Shown here in pieces: positions 53,434 to 63,400 of a stretch of 64,000 nt of DNA. A model generated the notes under the pieces. The model worked only from the letters and a program-made list of their open reading frames with translations, was not told the origin of the DNA and did not search any database. The number at the start of each line of letters is the position of its first letter. Within the stretch, counting starts at the first letter, position 1. The position numbers and the translations under genes are program-made. The stretch comes from K23-9 sp964460665 (lineage in GTDB: Bacteria > Planctomycetota > Planctomycetia > Pirellulales > Pirellulaceae), in the NCBI GenBank assembly GCA_964460665.1, contig CAYWSL010000003.1, positions 1 to 64,000 on the forward strand, in the 5' to 3' direction.

Positions 53434-53892
53434 GCTAGATCACCCGCTGAAGACAGAATCAATGATTCAACATCTTAGTCGTTCAAAAGGCGAGCGTGGC
53501 TATTGAAAGGTGGCTTTGATGGCGTGGCGGGGCAGAGGCCACCTGGCTTTACGAATTTTGTAAAAAAGCAGAGCTTTGGAATGAATTGATTGCCGAGGGC
53601 CAAGGGGTTGGCATCACGGCCGATGAAGCTGCGCTGTAGGGTAGCGACCAACTGAAACAGCGTATCAAACCGTATGGTGGTGAATACGACTCCATGATCT
53701 CCGGCTTCGGAAAAGATCCACAACAAAAAGTCTTGAAACGAGGTAAGAGTCTCAAACTCGCCGCGTCATACTTTCGAGATGCATTGAAAACGTTAGAACG
53801 TTAGAACGTTAGTTAACGACTACGCGGTCGTAGCGAAGTCGGTGTCTTGAGAAGGCAATTCGCTCGTATACAGCTACTTAAGGAGTACTCTG
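53434..53892. other. Intergenic region with a decayed reading frame
   Basis: 459 bases between the azurin-tailed gene and the AhpD-like gene. It holds the degenerate frame described separately and a short 8-bp repeat TTAGAACG near 53800-53815 (two exact units plus a partial one). AAGGAG at 53878-53883 is the ribosome site of the next gene. Confidence 0.5.
53520..53804 (+). pseudogene. Degenerate ORF of unknown family with an in-frame stop
   Basis: The plus-strand frame beginning at 53520 reads WRGGAEATWLYEFCKKAELW, NELIAEGQGVGITADEAAL, a TAG stop, then GSDQLKQRIKPYGGEYDSMI, SGFGKDPQQKVLKRGKSLKL and AASYFRDALKTLER before a final stop. The amino acid mix on both sides of the TAG is protein-like and amphipathic, as if a single base change broke a gene. 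There is no good start codon. I do not recognise the family; a chance open frame is possible. Confidence 0.35.
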
Positions 53893-54198
53893 ATGCAAAC
53901 CATGGACAACCTGAAGAAAATCGGCAAATTGGATCAAGCCGCCAACGGAGCTTGGAAGAACTTTCAAGCTTTCAACGAATCAGTGATGGCAGAGGGAGCG
54001 ATCTCGCACAAGAACAAGGAACTGATTGCATTGGCGGTCGCGCTGACGACTCAATGCGGCTATTGCTTGGAGCTTCATCGTCAAGGTGCTGAAAAGGCGG
54101 GCGCAACCCAGGAAGAGATCGCCGAAACAATCATGATTGCCGGAGCGTTACGGGCCGGAGCCGCATTGACTCACGGTACCCAAATCCTTGAAGGGTAA
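53893..54198 (+). CDS. Carboxymuconolactone decarboxylase / AhpD-like protein
   Basis: 101 residues with the AhpD core: KNKELIALAVALTTQCGYCL then ELHRQGAEKAGATQEEI, in which CxxC and the following His form the usual redox triad. Length is that of the small all-helical CMD family, which forms trimers or hexamers and acts in peroxide reduction or ring cleavage. The CxxC-H set favours a peroxidase/reductase-like role over decarboxylation. Strong ribosome site AAGGAG lies ten bases before the ATG. Single gene between minus-strand units. Confidence 0.88.
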   Translation: MQTMDNLKKIGKLDQAANGAWKNFQAFNESVMAEGAISHKNKELIALAVALTTQCGYCLELHRQGAEKAGATQEEIAETIMIAGALRAGAALTHGTQILEG

Positions 54199-54331
54199 AT
54201 CGGTATCCATGGCGGTGAATCACATGGCTGACAAACAGCACCAGAAGATAGCGACCGTTTTGGCGCTCGCAGTTTGGTGAATGAGTCGAAAACAGATAGA
54301 GCTTTAGTTGCAGCTAAATCGCAGGGAGCGA

Positions 54332-56443
54332 TCACGCTACCTCGACAACTCCTAGGCCTGCCCATTGATTGGGGACCCAATAGTCGTCCACGAATTCGTA
54401 GGTGTTGTGTGGGTTTTCCTCTCGAATCTGAGTCCACAACGATTTGACGCCTGGTAAGTTGTCGCCCGCGATGTCATGAAAAGCGACGTCCCGGCTTCGT
54501 GTTCGAGCGAACTCCCAGTCTTGTCGAACTGCGTGATGTGAATGGTCTCCATCGATCAGTGTTAGATCTACCATTCCGATTGTGTCAACGAGACTTCGTA
54601 GTTCAGGGGATTCCTGAGTGCCTTGGACAAAGTGCGCGCCAAGAGTACGGCTAACGTAAGCTCGCACGGGTTCAGAGAACCACGGATCTACACCGACTGC
54701 AATAGAAAGCGGGTGAAATCGTCGCAAGTACTCAATGGTTGTTATAAACGATCCGCCCGACTCGACCCCAATTTCCAGATACGAATCAATGGCAGGTCGT
54801 CTACTAAGCCAAACCAAGTACGACGCAAACTCGAAAGTGCGTTGCCAAATCGATAGCCCTTTTCCTGAAAAGCAGAGTTGCGATTCGCGTAGCATGCCTT
54901 CGACCGGATCGTGCAGCCCGAGCGTCAGCAACAGCGATTCCACTCCCTCTACATCTCGCAACTGGCTTAATGGGGCGTGCCGAATCCTTTCGATCAGAGG
55001 CCACATCCAAACGGTGGACGGATTGAGAACGTAGTTAGCCCATGGTTCAACTGGAATCTTGGCATTCGCATGGATGAGGCATGGACGTTCACTCGTCTCG
55101 CGGTTCATGATTCGTCGGCCTTCAAACACAAAGTCACGGTTGGCCGCCGCTATAGACCAATCGGTTTGATTGAGTGTTTGAAAGAGAGTCGATGTGGAAT
55201 CAATTGCAATGTCCGCTTCGCCCGTGATGTAAAGATTACTCCATGCGGCCTGGTCATCGGTGCGAAGAAATGTGATTTCCTGGCTGCTCAATTGCGATGG
55301 TGAGCAGAGCGTGTTTTTCCCCTTTTCTTGTATTCGCTTCCACGCAGCCAGCCACGCTTCGCGAGTCGAGAAAACTGCCCCCGAGTTTAAGTAGCGGCAG
55401 GATGTTCCAGTCTCAGGCGACAAGTGTTCATGGGACGGCACAGGCCAGTGGACGCGTTCGGCCGCGGCAACGATATCGTGCCCAAATGACTTGTACTTAA
55501 CGAACATTTCCCACAACGTTGCGCAGAAAACGACATCCACTAAATCAACCTGCAAGACATAGCGACATTCTGGGTGCTGAGTTAGGTATTCAGCAACCAA
55601 TTCGATTTTGTACAAGTGATTGGGATATGGCCTTTGTTGACCGAGAAGCGCAAGGTCGATTCCATATCTTTTGCAGCTTTCAAGTAATGCCCATGATTGC
55701 GGTGGGAGTTCGGCGAATGCAGCTGGCGCTACAACATGTATGCCATGTTGTTCCTGAAATGAAAGTGGCGTGTTTTGAGGTTCGACTTTCTCGCAATCTA
55801 TCAGCAAGCTCAGTTGTTCGCCGCGGCTTTGGAGTGAGCCGAATTCTCTGAGCAAATGCCGGACGAATGGTCCGTCGTAGTTAAACAGGTTTGCTTCGTC
55901 GCCGGTATAGCATTGCACAATCGGAACACGCCCTGATTCGTTGCGATGAGAGTGTAGCCAATCGTGCATAACGTGTTGGTCATCTTGAAAGCCGGAGTCA
56001 TTGGGATTCACTGACTCACTTAGTCCTTCACAATGCTCGATGCAACGCGTTGTCAGCGATCGGGCCAACGTGTGCCGTAGGTTCAGGAAAAACACACCGT
56101 TATTGATGTCATGATCGCCGTTCATTGAACCGCGGCAGGCGATCAGAAGCTTGTCGGGACTGCGATCGATAATTGATTCCAGTAGAATCGTGCGATCGAT
56201 AATGGCAGCATCCCCGTCGATCCAAAAGGCCCAGTCGTAAGTTTGCTTGTCAATCTGTTGTTGCAACAGGTAGTAGCGATTGAAATTTGATGTGTTGGGA
56301 ACAGGTGAGAGGTTTCCGATAACTTGTTGGTAGCCGTATCCGTTTGCGTTAGCATACGCCGCATTCGCTTTGAGTGCGGATTGGAAATGTTTCGCAAATG
56401 GTTCGTCGCATGATTGCAGAATGACAGTCTTGTATTTTTTCAT
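54332..56443 (-). CDS. Trifunctional glycosyltransferase: GT34-like, collagen-type (PLOD) glycosyltransferase-like and SAM methyltransferase
   Basis: 703 residues, no signal peptide. N-terminal part 1-200 resembles GMA12/MNN10 galactosyltransferases (WAFWIDGDAAIID, INNGVFFLNLRH). The middle, about 235-455, matches from memory the glycosyltransferase domain of procollagen lysyl hydroxylases: YVLQVDLVDVVFCATLWEMF, IVAAAERVHWP, CRYLNSGAVFSTREAWLAAW, the DDQ step, and a late FQTLNQ. The C-terminal part about 555-700 is a class I methyltransferase: SYLEIGVESGGSFITTIEYL, GVDPWF, LTLIDGDHSHHAVRQDWE and VAFHDI. The three sit in one frame without a break. Probably assembles and caps a surface glycan or glycosylates a protein. 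Genes downstream of it on the operon's far side are upstream transferases at 56457-59979. Confidence 0.8.
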   Translation of the reverse strand: MKKYKTVILQSCDEPFAKHFQSALKANAAYANANGYGYQQVIGNLSPVPNTSNFNRYYLLQQQIDKQTYDWAFWIDGDAAIIDRTILLESIIDRSPDKLLIACRGSMNGDHDINNGVFFLNLRHTLARSLTTRCIEHCEGLSESVNPNDSGFQDDQHVMHDWLHSHRNESGRVPIVQCYTGDEANLFNYDGPFVRHLLREFGSLQSRGEQLSLLIDCEKVEPQNTPLSFQEQHGIHVVAPAAFAELPPQSWALLESCKRYGIDLALLGQQRPYPNHLYKIELVAEYLTQHPECRYVLQVDLVDVVFCATLWEMFVKYKSFGHDIVAAAERVHWPVPSHEHLSPETGTSCRYLNSGAVFSTREAWLAAWKRIQEKGKNTLCSPSQLSSQEITFLRTDDQAAWSNLYITGEADIAIDSTSTLFQTLNQTDWSIAAANRDFVFEGRRIMNRETSERPCLIHANAKIPVEPWANYVLNPSTVWMWPLIERIRHAPLSQLRDVEGVESLLLTLGLHDPVEGMLRESQLCFSGKGLSIWQRTFEFASYLVWLSRRPAIDSYLEIGVESGGSFITTIEYLRRFHPLSIAVGVDPWFSEPVRAYVSRTLGAHFVQGTQESPELRSLVDTIGMVDLTLIDGDHSHHAVRQDWEFARTRSRDVAFHDIAGDNLPGVKSLWTQIREENPHNTYEFVDDYWVPNQWAGLGVVEVA

Positions 56444-56456
56444 GATCTGTACTGGT

Positions 56457-58544
56457 TCAGTAGAGAGTGATTTGGCTTGGGTTCAAGAACAAGCGTTTCA
56501 ATCCAACGCCACGAAGTTGGCTATGAAAGTCAACATGTTCACAGTCGCTGCCGGAATATTCTGCTGCCTTCATGCATTCCATGCGATAGACTCCCAGTCC
56601 GCCGAAGCAGGACTCCACTGGTAGTAGTGGCTCTCCTCGTTGTAGGTGCAGATCGTTATGGTTGACCAACTTTCTTGCTGGCGTGTTGACTGCCGGTCGA
56701 AACGCCCAAACATCGTGATGTACAACAGGCGGTTTTTTATCTCGGCGATCAAGTCTCGGCGTAATTCCGTACGATCCAACAAAATCCCAGTCATCGTCAC
56801 CGAAAGTGTGGGCCACACCGTCGTAGCTCCATCCGCCAGGAAGATCCATGTCGACTACGATGACGTGTTCAAAATCTGAAAGCTGTTCGACAATGCGTTC
56901 GCGGTAGATGTTTCGGCAGTGCGCAAGCCATGCTGCTCGAGCGAGGCTGCGCGTTTGCGGATACTTGACCGCGCCAACACGCTGGCTGATCACATCGACT
57001 TGGGAGTTCTTGTTCTGCCAGTCAGACAGGAACTCGCAAGTTGCATCAGTGGAATCATTCTCGAATAGCACGACACGGTAATCAGCAAACATGCCGCCCA
57101 ATCGTTCGACACGGGCCGCAGTCCGAGGAAGGTAGGGCCGAACATCTCGGCACAAGCCACAAATCACGACACGTTGATTTCGCATGTGACGTTTTCCAGC
57201 ATCGACTCGATCTTGATAAGCTTGGTGCAGCGACGCACTGCAAGCAAAGTCCTCTTCAGCAAAGTCGGCAAGTGATTCACCTGTGCTCACTTCTGTTTCC
57301 ACACTGCCGCTATACCAGGGAGCTCTACGCCCATTGACGACCGCTGCGTTCATCCAAATCGTGCTGGTGTTACCAATATGTTGCAAAAGGCTTGGATTGG
57401 CGTACCATATGTCGATCGATCTTTTGTGTGCCCAGTCAGAGATCATTTCTGGGATGGGGATGTGCGTTTGACTTGAAGCCGCCAGCCAGCCACGCGACAC
57501 ATCAGGATCGCAAAGCAATGCCCTGGCAATGCCAGGTGGAATAATGAAACCCTGGGCGCTGAAGTGCCATTCTCCTTTGGCCTCAAGCCAACCCGTCGGC
57601 GAATTGAGTCCGGTGTAGAACATCGAAACCAAGCCAGGGCGATCTCCCGGCCACAAGACGCGTTCCAAGTACTCCCGAAGTGATTCTCGGTCATAAAGTA
57701 TGACGTCGTCTTGCAGCAGCATGTAGGCGTCGGCGTGTGGTTCATGGAGAACCAATTCAGCTAGTGCTAGGTACCAGCTGGGCCAAGCACCAACGCTGTC
57801 TTCACGCCATGTGATGGGAAGGTGCGAGTATCGATCTGGTAGATGAGTTGTGCCGTCCATAAAGACACGAGGCTCACTCCATCCCGCGCGGGTAATCGAG
57901 TCGAGTGTTGTCTCTAATGTGGATTCGCGGCGTGGAGCCGTAGTCACACCAACTGCCCAGCTTTTCACTGTACCGTAACGACTGGAAGGAACAGGCAGCA
58001 ATTCGTCAAGTGACATCACACGAGAAACCGGCTCGCTTTGTGACCAGTCACGACACATTCGACATTTTGCCAGTGAGGTTTCGTTGTGATTAGGATGCAG
58101 GCAGCGGTGCGGCAGGTCAAGCGAGTCGGGTGTCGGGCCGGTTGTCGTATTGGATGTCGTATCGGATTTTGGTGCGCCTAGCCAGCAGCATCTGCCGCTG
58201 GATCGAACTGGAAGCATCGTTAAACGCGACGATCGCACAAGGTTGAAGGCAATTTCGGATTCGTCTTTGACACGTTCGGCTTGCTCCAATTCACATTCAT
58301 CTGTTCCGTTGACATCGGTGATCAACTGGGCTCGTTGGTACAGCAAGCTTGCGACAACAGGATTCAATTGCCGCGGCGATGGTGGAAACGATTTGCAGCA
58401 GGCATTGCACGCGTCGTCTGAAACGAACGCCGAGCTTTTGCCAAGTAGTTCGGTGATCAGCCCGCAGCTTGTTCCGTCGGGCGTATGTGATCTCCATTGG
58501 CACGAATCAATCGTAGGCAGAACTAGCTTTGCTTTACGGGGCAT
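56457..58544 (-). CDS. Multidomain glycosyltransferase with Cys-rich N-terminal module
   Basis: 695 residues. Residues 12-70 form a Cys module (SCQWRSHTPDGTSCG, DDACNACCKSFP, QLNPVVASLLY) shared with the neighbour at 58534. A second Cys cluster is at about 145-170 (HRCLHPNHNETSLAKCRMCR). Residues 195-430 form one GT-A domain (WAVGVTTAPRRESTLETTLD, YMLLQDDVILYDRESL). Residues 455-695 form another that resembles CAP59/CMT1 mannosyltransferases (YRVVLFENDSTDATCEFLSD, HVIVVDMDLPGGWSYDG, VESCFGGLGVYRME). It overlaps the upstream gene's stop by 11 bp, so the two are coupled. Role in surface glycan synthesis is inferred. Confidence 0.8.
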   Translation of the reverse strand: MPRKAKLVLPTIDSCQWRSHTPDGTSCGLITELLGKSSAFVSDDACNACCKSFPPSPRQLNPVVASLLYQRAQLITDVNGTDECELEQAERVKDESEIAFNLVRSSRLTMLPVRSSGRCCWLGAPKSDTTSNTTTGPTPDSLDLPHRCLHPNHNETSLAKCRMCRDWSQSEPVSRVMSLDELLPVPSSRYGTVKSWAVGVTTAPRRESTLETTLDSITRAGWSEPRVFMDGTTHLPDRYSHLPITWREDSVGAWPSWYLALAELVLHEPHADAYMLLQDDVILYDRESLREYLERVLWPGDRPGLVSMFYTGLNSPTGWLEAKGEWHFSAQGFIIPPGIARALLCDPDVSRGWLAASSQTHIPIPEMISDWAHKRSIDIWYANPSLLQHIGNTSTIWMNAAVVNGRRAPWYSGSVETEVSTGESLADFAEEDFACSASLHQAYQDRVDAGKRHMRNQRVVICGLCRDVRPYLPRTAARVERLGGMFADYRVVLFENDSTDATCEFLSDWQNKNSQVDVISQRVGAVKYPQTRSLARAAWLAHCRNIYRERIVEQLSDFEHVIVVDMDLPGGWSYDGVAHTFGDDDWDFVGSYGITPRLDRRDKKPPVVHHDVWAFRPAVNTPARKLVNHNDLHLQRGEPLLPVESCFGGLGVYRMECMKAAEYSGSDCEHVDFHSQLRGVGLKRLFLNPSQITLY

Positions 58545-59979
58545 GGCTCAGGCAACTCCGTAGTACCTTTCGGATTCTGGGCAAAGCGACCATCCAATTA
58601 TGCTCGCGTTCCACGAAACGTCTCGCTGACTTACTGTGGGATCCTATGCGACGACCATGAACGGCTTGCATTGCCGCGGCAAGATCAGCCGGGTTTGTGT
58701 GCGCCACAGGAATCATAATTTCTGGCGTCAATCGCCCCGCTTCCAACCTACTGGGGACCAGCTTCATCGGGGCATGTTCGCACATCGGAAACGCGTCGGA
58801 GGTGATGAGCGGCATTCCGGCAGCTTGGCATTCCAGCAGTGGCAGTCCCAAGCCTTCCCAACGACTCGGTTGAACGCAAACGTCTCCGTCGATGTAAAGC
58901 AAACGGTTATCTGCAGGGAGCGGTCGTAGTTCAATATTGGGTGGCAGCGACGGCAAGTCGTCGTCACTTGCATAAACGATAATTGGAATTTCGGGAGCCA
59001 GATGGGCTGCCGCGACTACGGTGTCCAATCCCTTGCGACGCAACACGGTGTGTGATCCATCTGGTGACTGCGTCGGCATCGTTACAGCCGCGCCACCGGA
59101 GCCATTTACATAGACGAAGCGGCGACAGGTTTCTCTGACGCGAAACTCGAAGCGATCGACGTCAACAGGCCACGGCACATAGTGGAAATCCCAGTTGAAA
59201 CTGAATCGACGTTGCCAATCATCCAAAAGATCGTGTGTATGTCGTGTCGGGCATATCATCAGATCGACATCACTGAGCCATTCGGTCGCGGGATGTATCC
59301 ATTCCCAGTTCGCTACGCATGCGACGCGAACACCAAGATTTCGTGCTGCTTGTGTGATGTTTGAAAAAATTGGGCGTTCTACGAAAAGCACCAAATCGAG
59401 CCCGTCCAGCCAAGCCTCCATTTCTAGGAAGCTCATCGGACGTGACATTTCGTCGATACGGCATGCCGTTATCGGTGGCGAAGCAGCCTGCCCTGGAATG
59501 AGCCAGCGGTCTACACCCAGATGAAACGCAATATCGCGGTTTTGGTGCGCGAGCCCGAACCCGTCGTGTTGTCCGACCAGCCCAATTCGCATGTCGCCGT
59601 CATGCGACCTCGCTGAGATTTTGTGACCTAACGAAACACAATTGTCGATTTCAGAATATTTGCGGTCGACCGATGCTAACCAACGTGTCGCAAACGTCCT
59701 TGCGTGCTGCAATTCAACTTGCTCGCGTGAGCCGACAGGGAAATGCTGCTGAAGTTCCTGAGAGGTCGCGTTGACCAGTGAAGCGACAACTGGGTTCAGT
59801 TGTGCTTCTGAGTACAACGGATATTGGCAGCACGCCTTGCACGCTTCTGGCTGAACGTGGGTAGCTCCATCAAAAAGAGGTCCCAGGACTTTCGAGACGA
59901 GTTCGCAACGCCATTGGTTTTCATTGTCGCGCTGACGAAAAACGCAAGTCTCACGATTTCGTACGACTTGGCTCATCAC
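58534..59979 (-). CDS. GT4-type glycosyltransferase with Cys-rich N-terminal module
   Basis: 481 residues. Residues 12-72 are the same Cys module as in the next gene: TCVFRQRDNENQWRCELVSK, QPEACKACCQYPLY, AQLNPVVASLVNATSQ. The rest is a GT-B fold; the C-terminal donor site reads LLYIDGDVCVQPSRWEGLGL then PLLECQAAGMPLITSDAFP, typical of family 4, and the N-terminal half contains IGLVGQHDGFGLAHQNRDI. It overlaps the small membrane gene by 4 bp (ATGA) on its 5' side and the 695-residue transferase by 11 bp on its 3' side, so three genes form one tightly coupled unit. Confidence 0.85.
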   Translation of the reverse strand: MMSQVVRNRETCVFRQRDNENQWRCELVSKVLGPLFDGATHVQPEACKACCQYPLYSEAQLNPVVASLVNATSQELQQHFPVGSREQVELQHARTFATRWLASVDRKYSEIDNCVSLGHKISARSHDGDMRIGLVGQHDGFGLAHQNRDIAFHLGVDRWLIPGQAASPPITACRIDEMSRPMSFLEMEAWLDGLDLVLFVERPIFSNITQAARNLGVRVACVANWEWIHPATEWLSDVDLMICPTRHTHDLLDDWQRRFSFNWDFHYVPWPVDVDRFEFRVRETCRRFVYVNGSGGAAVTMPTQSPDGSHTVLRRKGLDTVVAAAHLAPEIPIIVYASDDDLPSLPPNIELRPLPADNRLLYIDGDVCVQPSRWEGLGLPLLECQAAGMPLITSDAFPMCEHAPMKLVPSRLEAGRLTPEIMIPVAHTNPADLAAAMQAVHGRRIGSHSKSARRFVEREHNWMVALPRIRKVLRSCLSHAP

Positions 59980-60341
59980 CGCTGTTCAGAGATCCAAGAC
60001 TTAGCCATGTCGCCGTCATAGGCGCCTGGATAATCAGGTTCCAGCCCTGGATCAACACCTTCTGGAGCTTCTGCAATGTTCCAGCGACCATCTCTCCATA
60101 CCCAAATCACAGCGCTTCCGGCTTTCGTGTGTAGTAGGCGGTGTCCTGATCCGCTATGGGATGCCACGAACATGGTTCCGAATCCTTGGTAACCAGTCTG
60201 TCGAAGCATGCGTGATAACAATCGCGGCATGTCATCATTCCGCATGGCCCGTATGTCATCAGCAATGTCTTTGACAAATTTGAGGATGCCTATTGCTACA
60301 ATTAGGAGCAGTATCGCGACGAAAAGCATCGTTGGTCTCAC
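59976..60341 (-). CDS. Small single-pass membrane protein
   Basis: 121 residues from GTG 60341; an ATG at 60329 would remove four. One N-terminal membrane helix (LFVAILLLIVAIGILKF) is followed by a short charged stretch and a small soluble domain (GYQGFGTMFVASHSGSGH, VIWVWRDGRWNIAEAP). No family recognised. Its stop overlaps the GT4 start in an ATGA arrangement, so it is translated with the glycosyltransferases and may anchor or regulate them. Confidence 0.7.
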   Translation of the reverse strand: MRPTMLFVAILLLIVAIGILKFVKDIADDIRAMRNDDMPRLLSRMLRQTGYQGFGTMFVASHSGSGHRLLHTKAGSAVIWVWRDGRWNIAEAPEGVDPGLEPDYPGAYDGDMAKSWISEQR

Positions 60342-60428
60342 AAAGAGGAATAAATGTATCTTTTCAACTCAGTGTTTTATCCACCTGAGGGATGCGGTTG
60401 CAAGCAATTAGAGTGGGGTTCTGGGCTA

Positions 60429-63400
60429 CTATTCAAAAGTAATTGTGCAACCGACTCGAAATCCGTTGAAACTGTAACCCGTCTTCGACTGAGTCGTTCG
60501 ACTGGCTGATCGGAAATTGGCAGCTGATTTATTGAAGTCGCCGCCGCGATGCACGAAGCTTTCATTCTTCATCGCTGCACACCATTCCGTCATGTTTCCA
60601 ACGACATCGAAAAATCCCCATGGATTTGGCATTTTGCGTCCAACCCCATGTGGACGATCATTGGAGTTCGAGAAACCCCAGGCAAAGTGATTAAGGTGCA
60701 AAGACTCGCTACCGATAAACCATGGTGTCGTTGTCCCCGCCCTGCAAACACATTCCCATTCTTCTTCCGTCAGCAGGCGATAGCCGCTTCTCATTCGATG
60801 TTCTTCGTCCAGAAATACATCTTCCTCAGTGATCTGATCGATTGCGGGGAAGCACATCTGTTCCTCAGGCACGCCTTCTTGTTCGCTCAGCCAGCGGCAG
60901 TACTTTATTGCATCCAAAAGTGATACTTTGTTCGCTGCAAGTTCTTCTTCCAAATCTGTGGCATACGCAAATTGTGCGTCGGGGCGGAAACGTAAATACT
61001 GTGGAACGCTAACTTCATGCGCGCTGACTGCAAAGTCGTGCGAAAGCACCACTTGCCGAAGCGACTCTTTATCGCTTTGTCCCGGTTCGCTCTTTGCTGA
61101 ACCAAAGTCGAAACGCTGTGGGCCACGCATCACACACATCACATGACGCTCGGAATTGATCCACCAGTCACGTTCGTTTAGCGCATCGGAAGCTTGGGCC
61201 ATTGGGCACGCAAGTTCAGTCTTGACAACACCGATCTCTTGCTCAAGGCCACGGCGGCGTAGGAGCAGTTCGGCGGCAGATCGCTCGGTCGCGAACTGTG
61301 ACTCTCGCACCAATTGTTTTAGAGTTTGCGTAAATTCTCTGTCTGTCTGATTCAAAAACTCTCGCGCTGTGTAGGGTTCCAATGCCAGCAGTACTGCTTG
61401 TCGTCCAATGGGATCGGTCATTTTTTTGAACGCGGCATGCAATTCTTCCGGGGTGAGTCCATGATCATGGGCTTCAAGGATGAACGTTGATCGTACAGTA
61501 GCGTCCCCTGAACGTCCCAGTGTTTTGTTGATCATGGAAACCTGACCGAGTCGAACAAGGGTAACGATCGCATTCGTCATCGCACGATGCGAGAGTGCTT
61601 TCTGTCCATCGGTGTCAACTTGATTGCTGACGACTTCGTTCATGAAAGCGGCCACCTTGTCCTCATGTGACGTAATCCCTGGTGCCAGCAAGGCAGACTG
61701 TTCCGGTCTTGCGTCAAGCAATAAATTGCACAGAAGGTCGGCATCGGCGTACTGTGATAACGCTCGAGATGCGACAGCAAGATCATTGGCTGTTGTCGAA
61801 GATTCGAAGAATCGCTTTTCCCACTCAGGTGTCAGCATTGGGGCAACTGGACGCAGCAACGCCACCCATTGGTCAATTTCTTGGGGACTTTCTGACAGCG
61901 TTGCGTTGATTACCGTTGGAGAGGCCTGCAGCCACTGGTCGCTTGAGGGATCTGTCACCGCCAGCAACGAAGCCGCACATAGGTGTCGCCGTTGCTCTTC
62001 TGCGTCGGACCGAACGACGGCCCAAAGTTCATTCGTAATCTCTTCCGGGAGTGCGTCGCCCAATGACTCCAGTCGATCTCGGATCAATCTGAGCAGTGGC
62101 ACGGTGCTCTCCATCGCATCACGGGCTAGCTGCGATGCGCGATCACCTTCTGCTTTTGCGAGTACAAAATTGCATCGCAAACGGTCAGATGTGGGGCGAG
62201 AAACATCGTCAGCAATGGTCCTTACTAACTTCGTGTGTTGGGGCGGTTCATGTTCCAACAGCAACGCAATTTTAGGAACGTCTTTCACCTCCGCGACAAG
62301 CAGTTGGTCGACCAAGCCGCTCACTCGTGTGCGATGATTCGCATCGCGGACTTGTTGCCGGATTATCATGCCACTAGCAATAACCGCCGTAAGACAGACG
62401 CAGCCTAGCAAAAATCGCAGGCCATAAAACCGATTCGCCATCGCCATCATCTTGTGTTCTGCTTGCGTCCGCCTTTGGCGCGATGCCAGCCCAACGATTG
62501 ACAGGTATTCCCATAGTGATGGTAGCTGTCGACTTTCAGGTTTGGCATTCCACATTGCCGAACGTTCGGCAAGTCGCAGTTCTGCCCTTCCAGAGCGAGT
62601 TTCTTGCTGCTTTTGATTTAACCAAACACGTAGCGTCTGTACCAAATAGTCATGCGTCAACTGATAAAACTGCGTTGCCGAACTGCTGCCCGACTCCGTC
62701 CTGACCCCTTCTGGATCAGTTGGGGTGATCAATCGCAGGTTGCCATCAAGAATTCGCATTAGTTCGTTGAATTCCATACTTTGCTCGGGATAGCCAGCAG
62801 CGATCGCCAATTCGTCATGTGAACGCATGTGTCCCTTGATGTCCGTGCCAACATTTGGCAGTAGCTTTTGAAGTACTTTGCGGGCCGCGTGCTCGTGGCG
62901 GCGGTGGCTGGGATTGGCAGATCGCGAGCAGAAGGTGTCTTCAAGAAAATTGACGCCAACGCCCTCGGTTCCGCCGACTTCTTCAAGTGTGGACGGGGCC
63001 CATCGCTTGTTCTTGATCATTTCGGAAAACAAAGCCAGTTGCACGGGGACGACTTTGCCATCACTCGCCAAGCCATCAACAACTGAAGCGACGAAGTCAT
63101 GCTCGTCATCGGTTAATCGATTCGCCTTTGCCGGCAATTTTCCAAACGCTTGACCAAACTTAATCAACACTTGTGCAGCATGGTCCTGGTCAAACAGGTC
63201 TACGGTCGAGAAGTTCTCGCCTTGCGCAATTGGGATGTCGAGCTTGTCGAAAAAGCGCGCGGCCGCCATCGCAAAGTCGTCGCGGACCATGATTAGAGTT
63301 TGAGTGGTTTCACCATCGCATTGTCGCAGAGCTTTGACCAAGCTCGTATCGTGATCGACACGATGCGCATGAAGCCATTGCTCAAATTGGTCCAACACTA

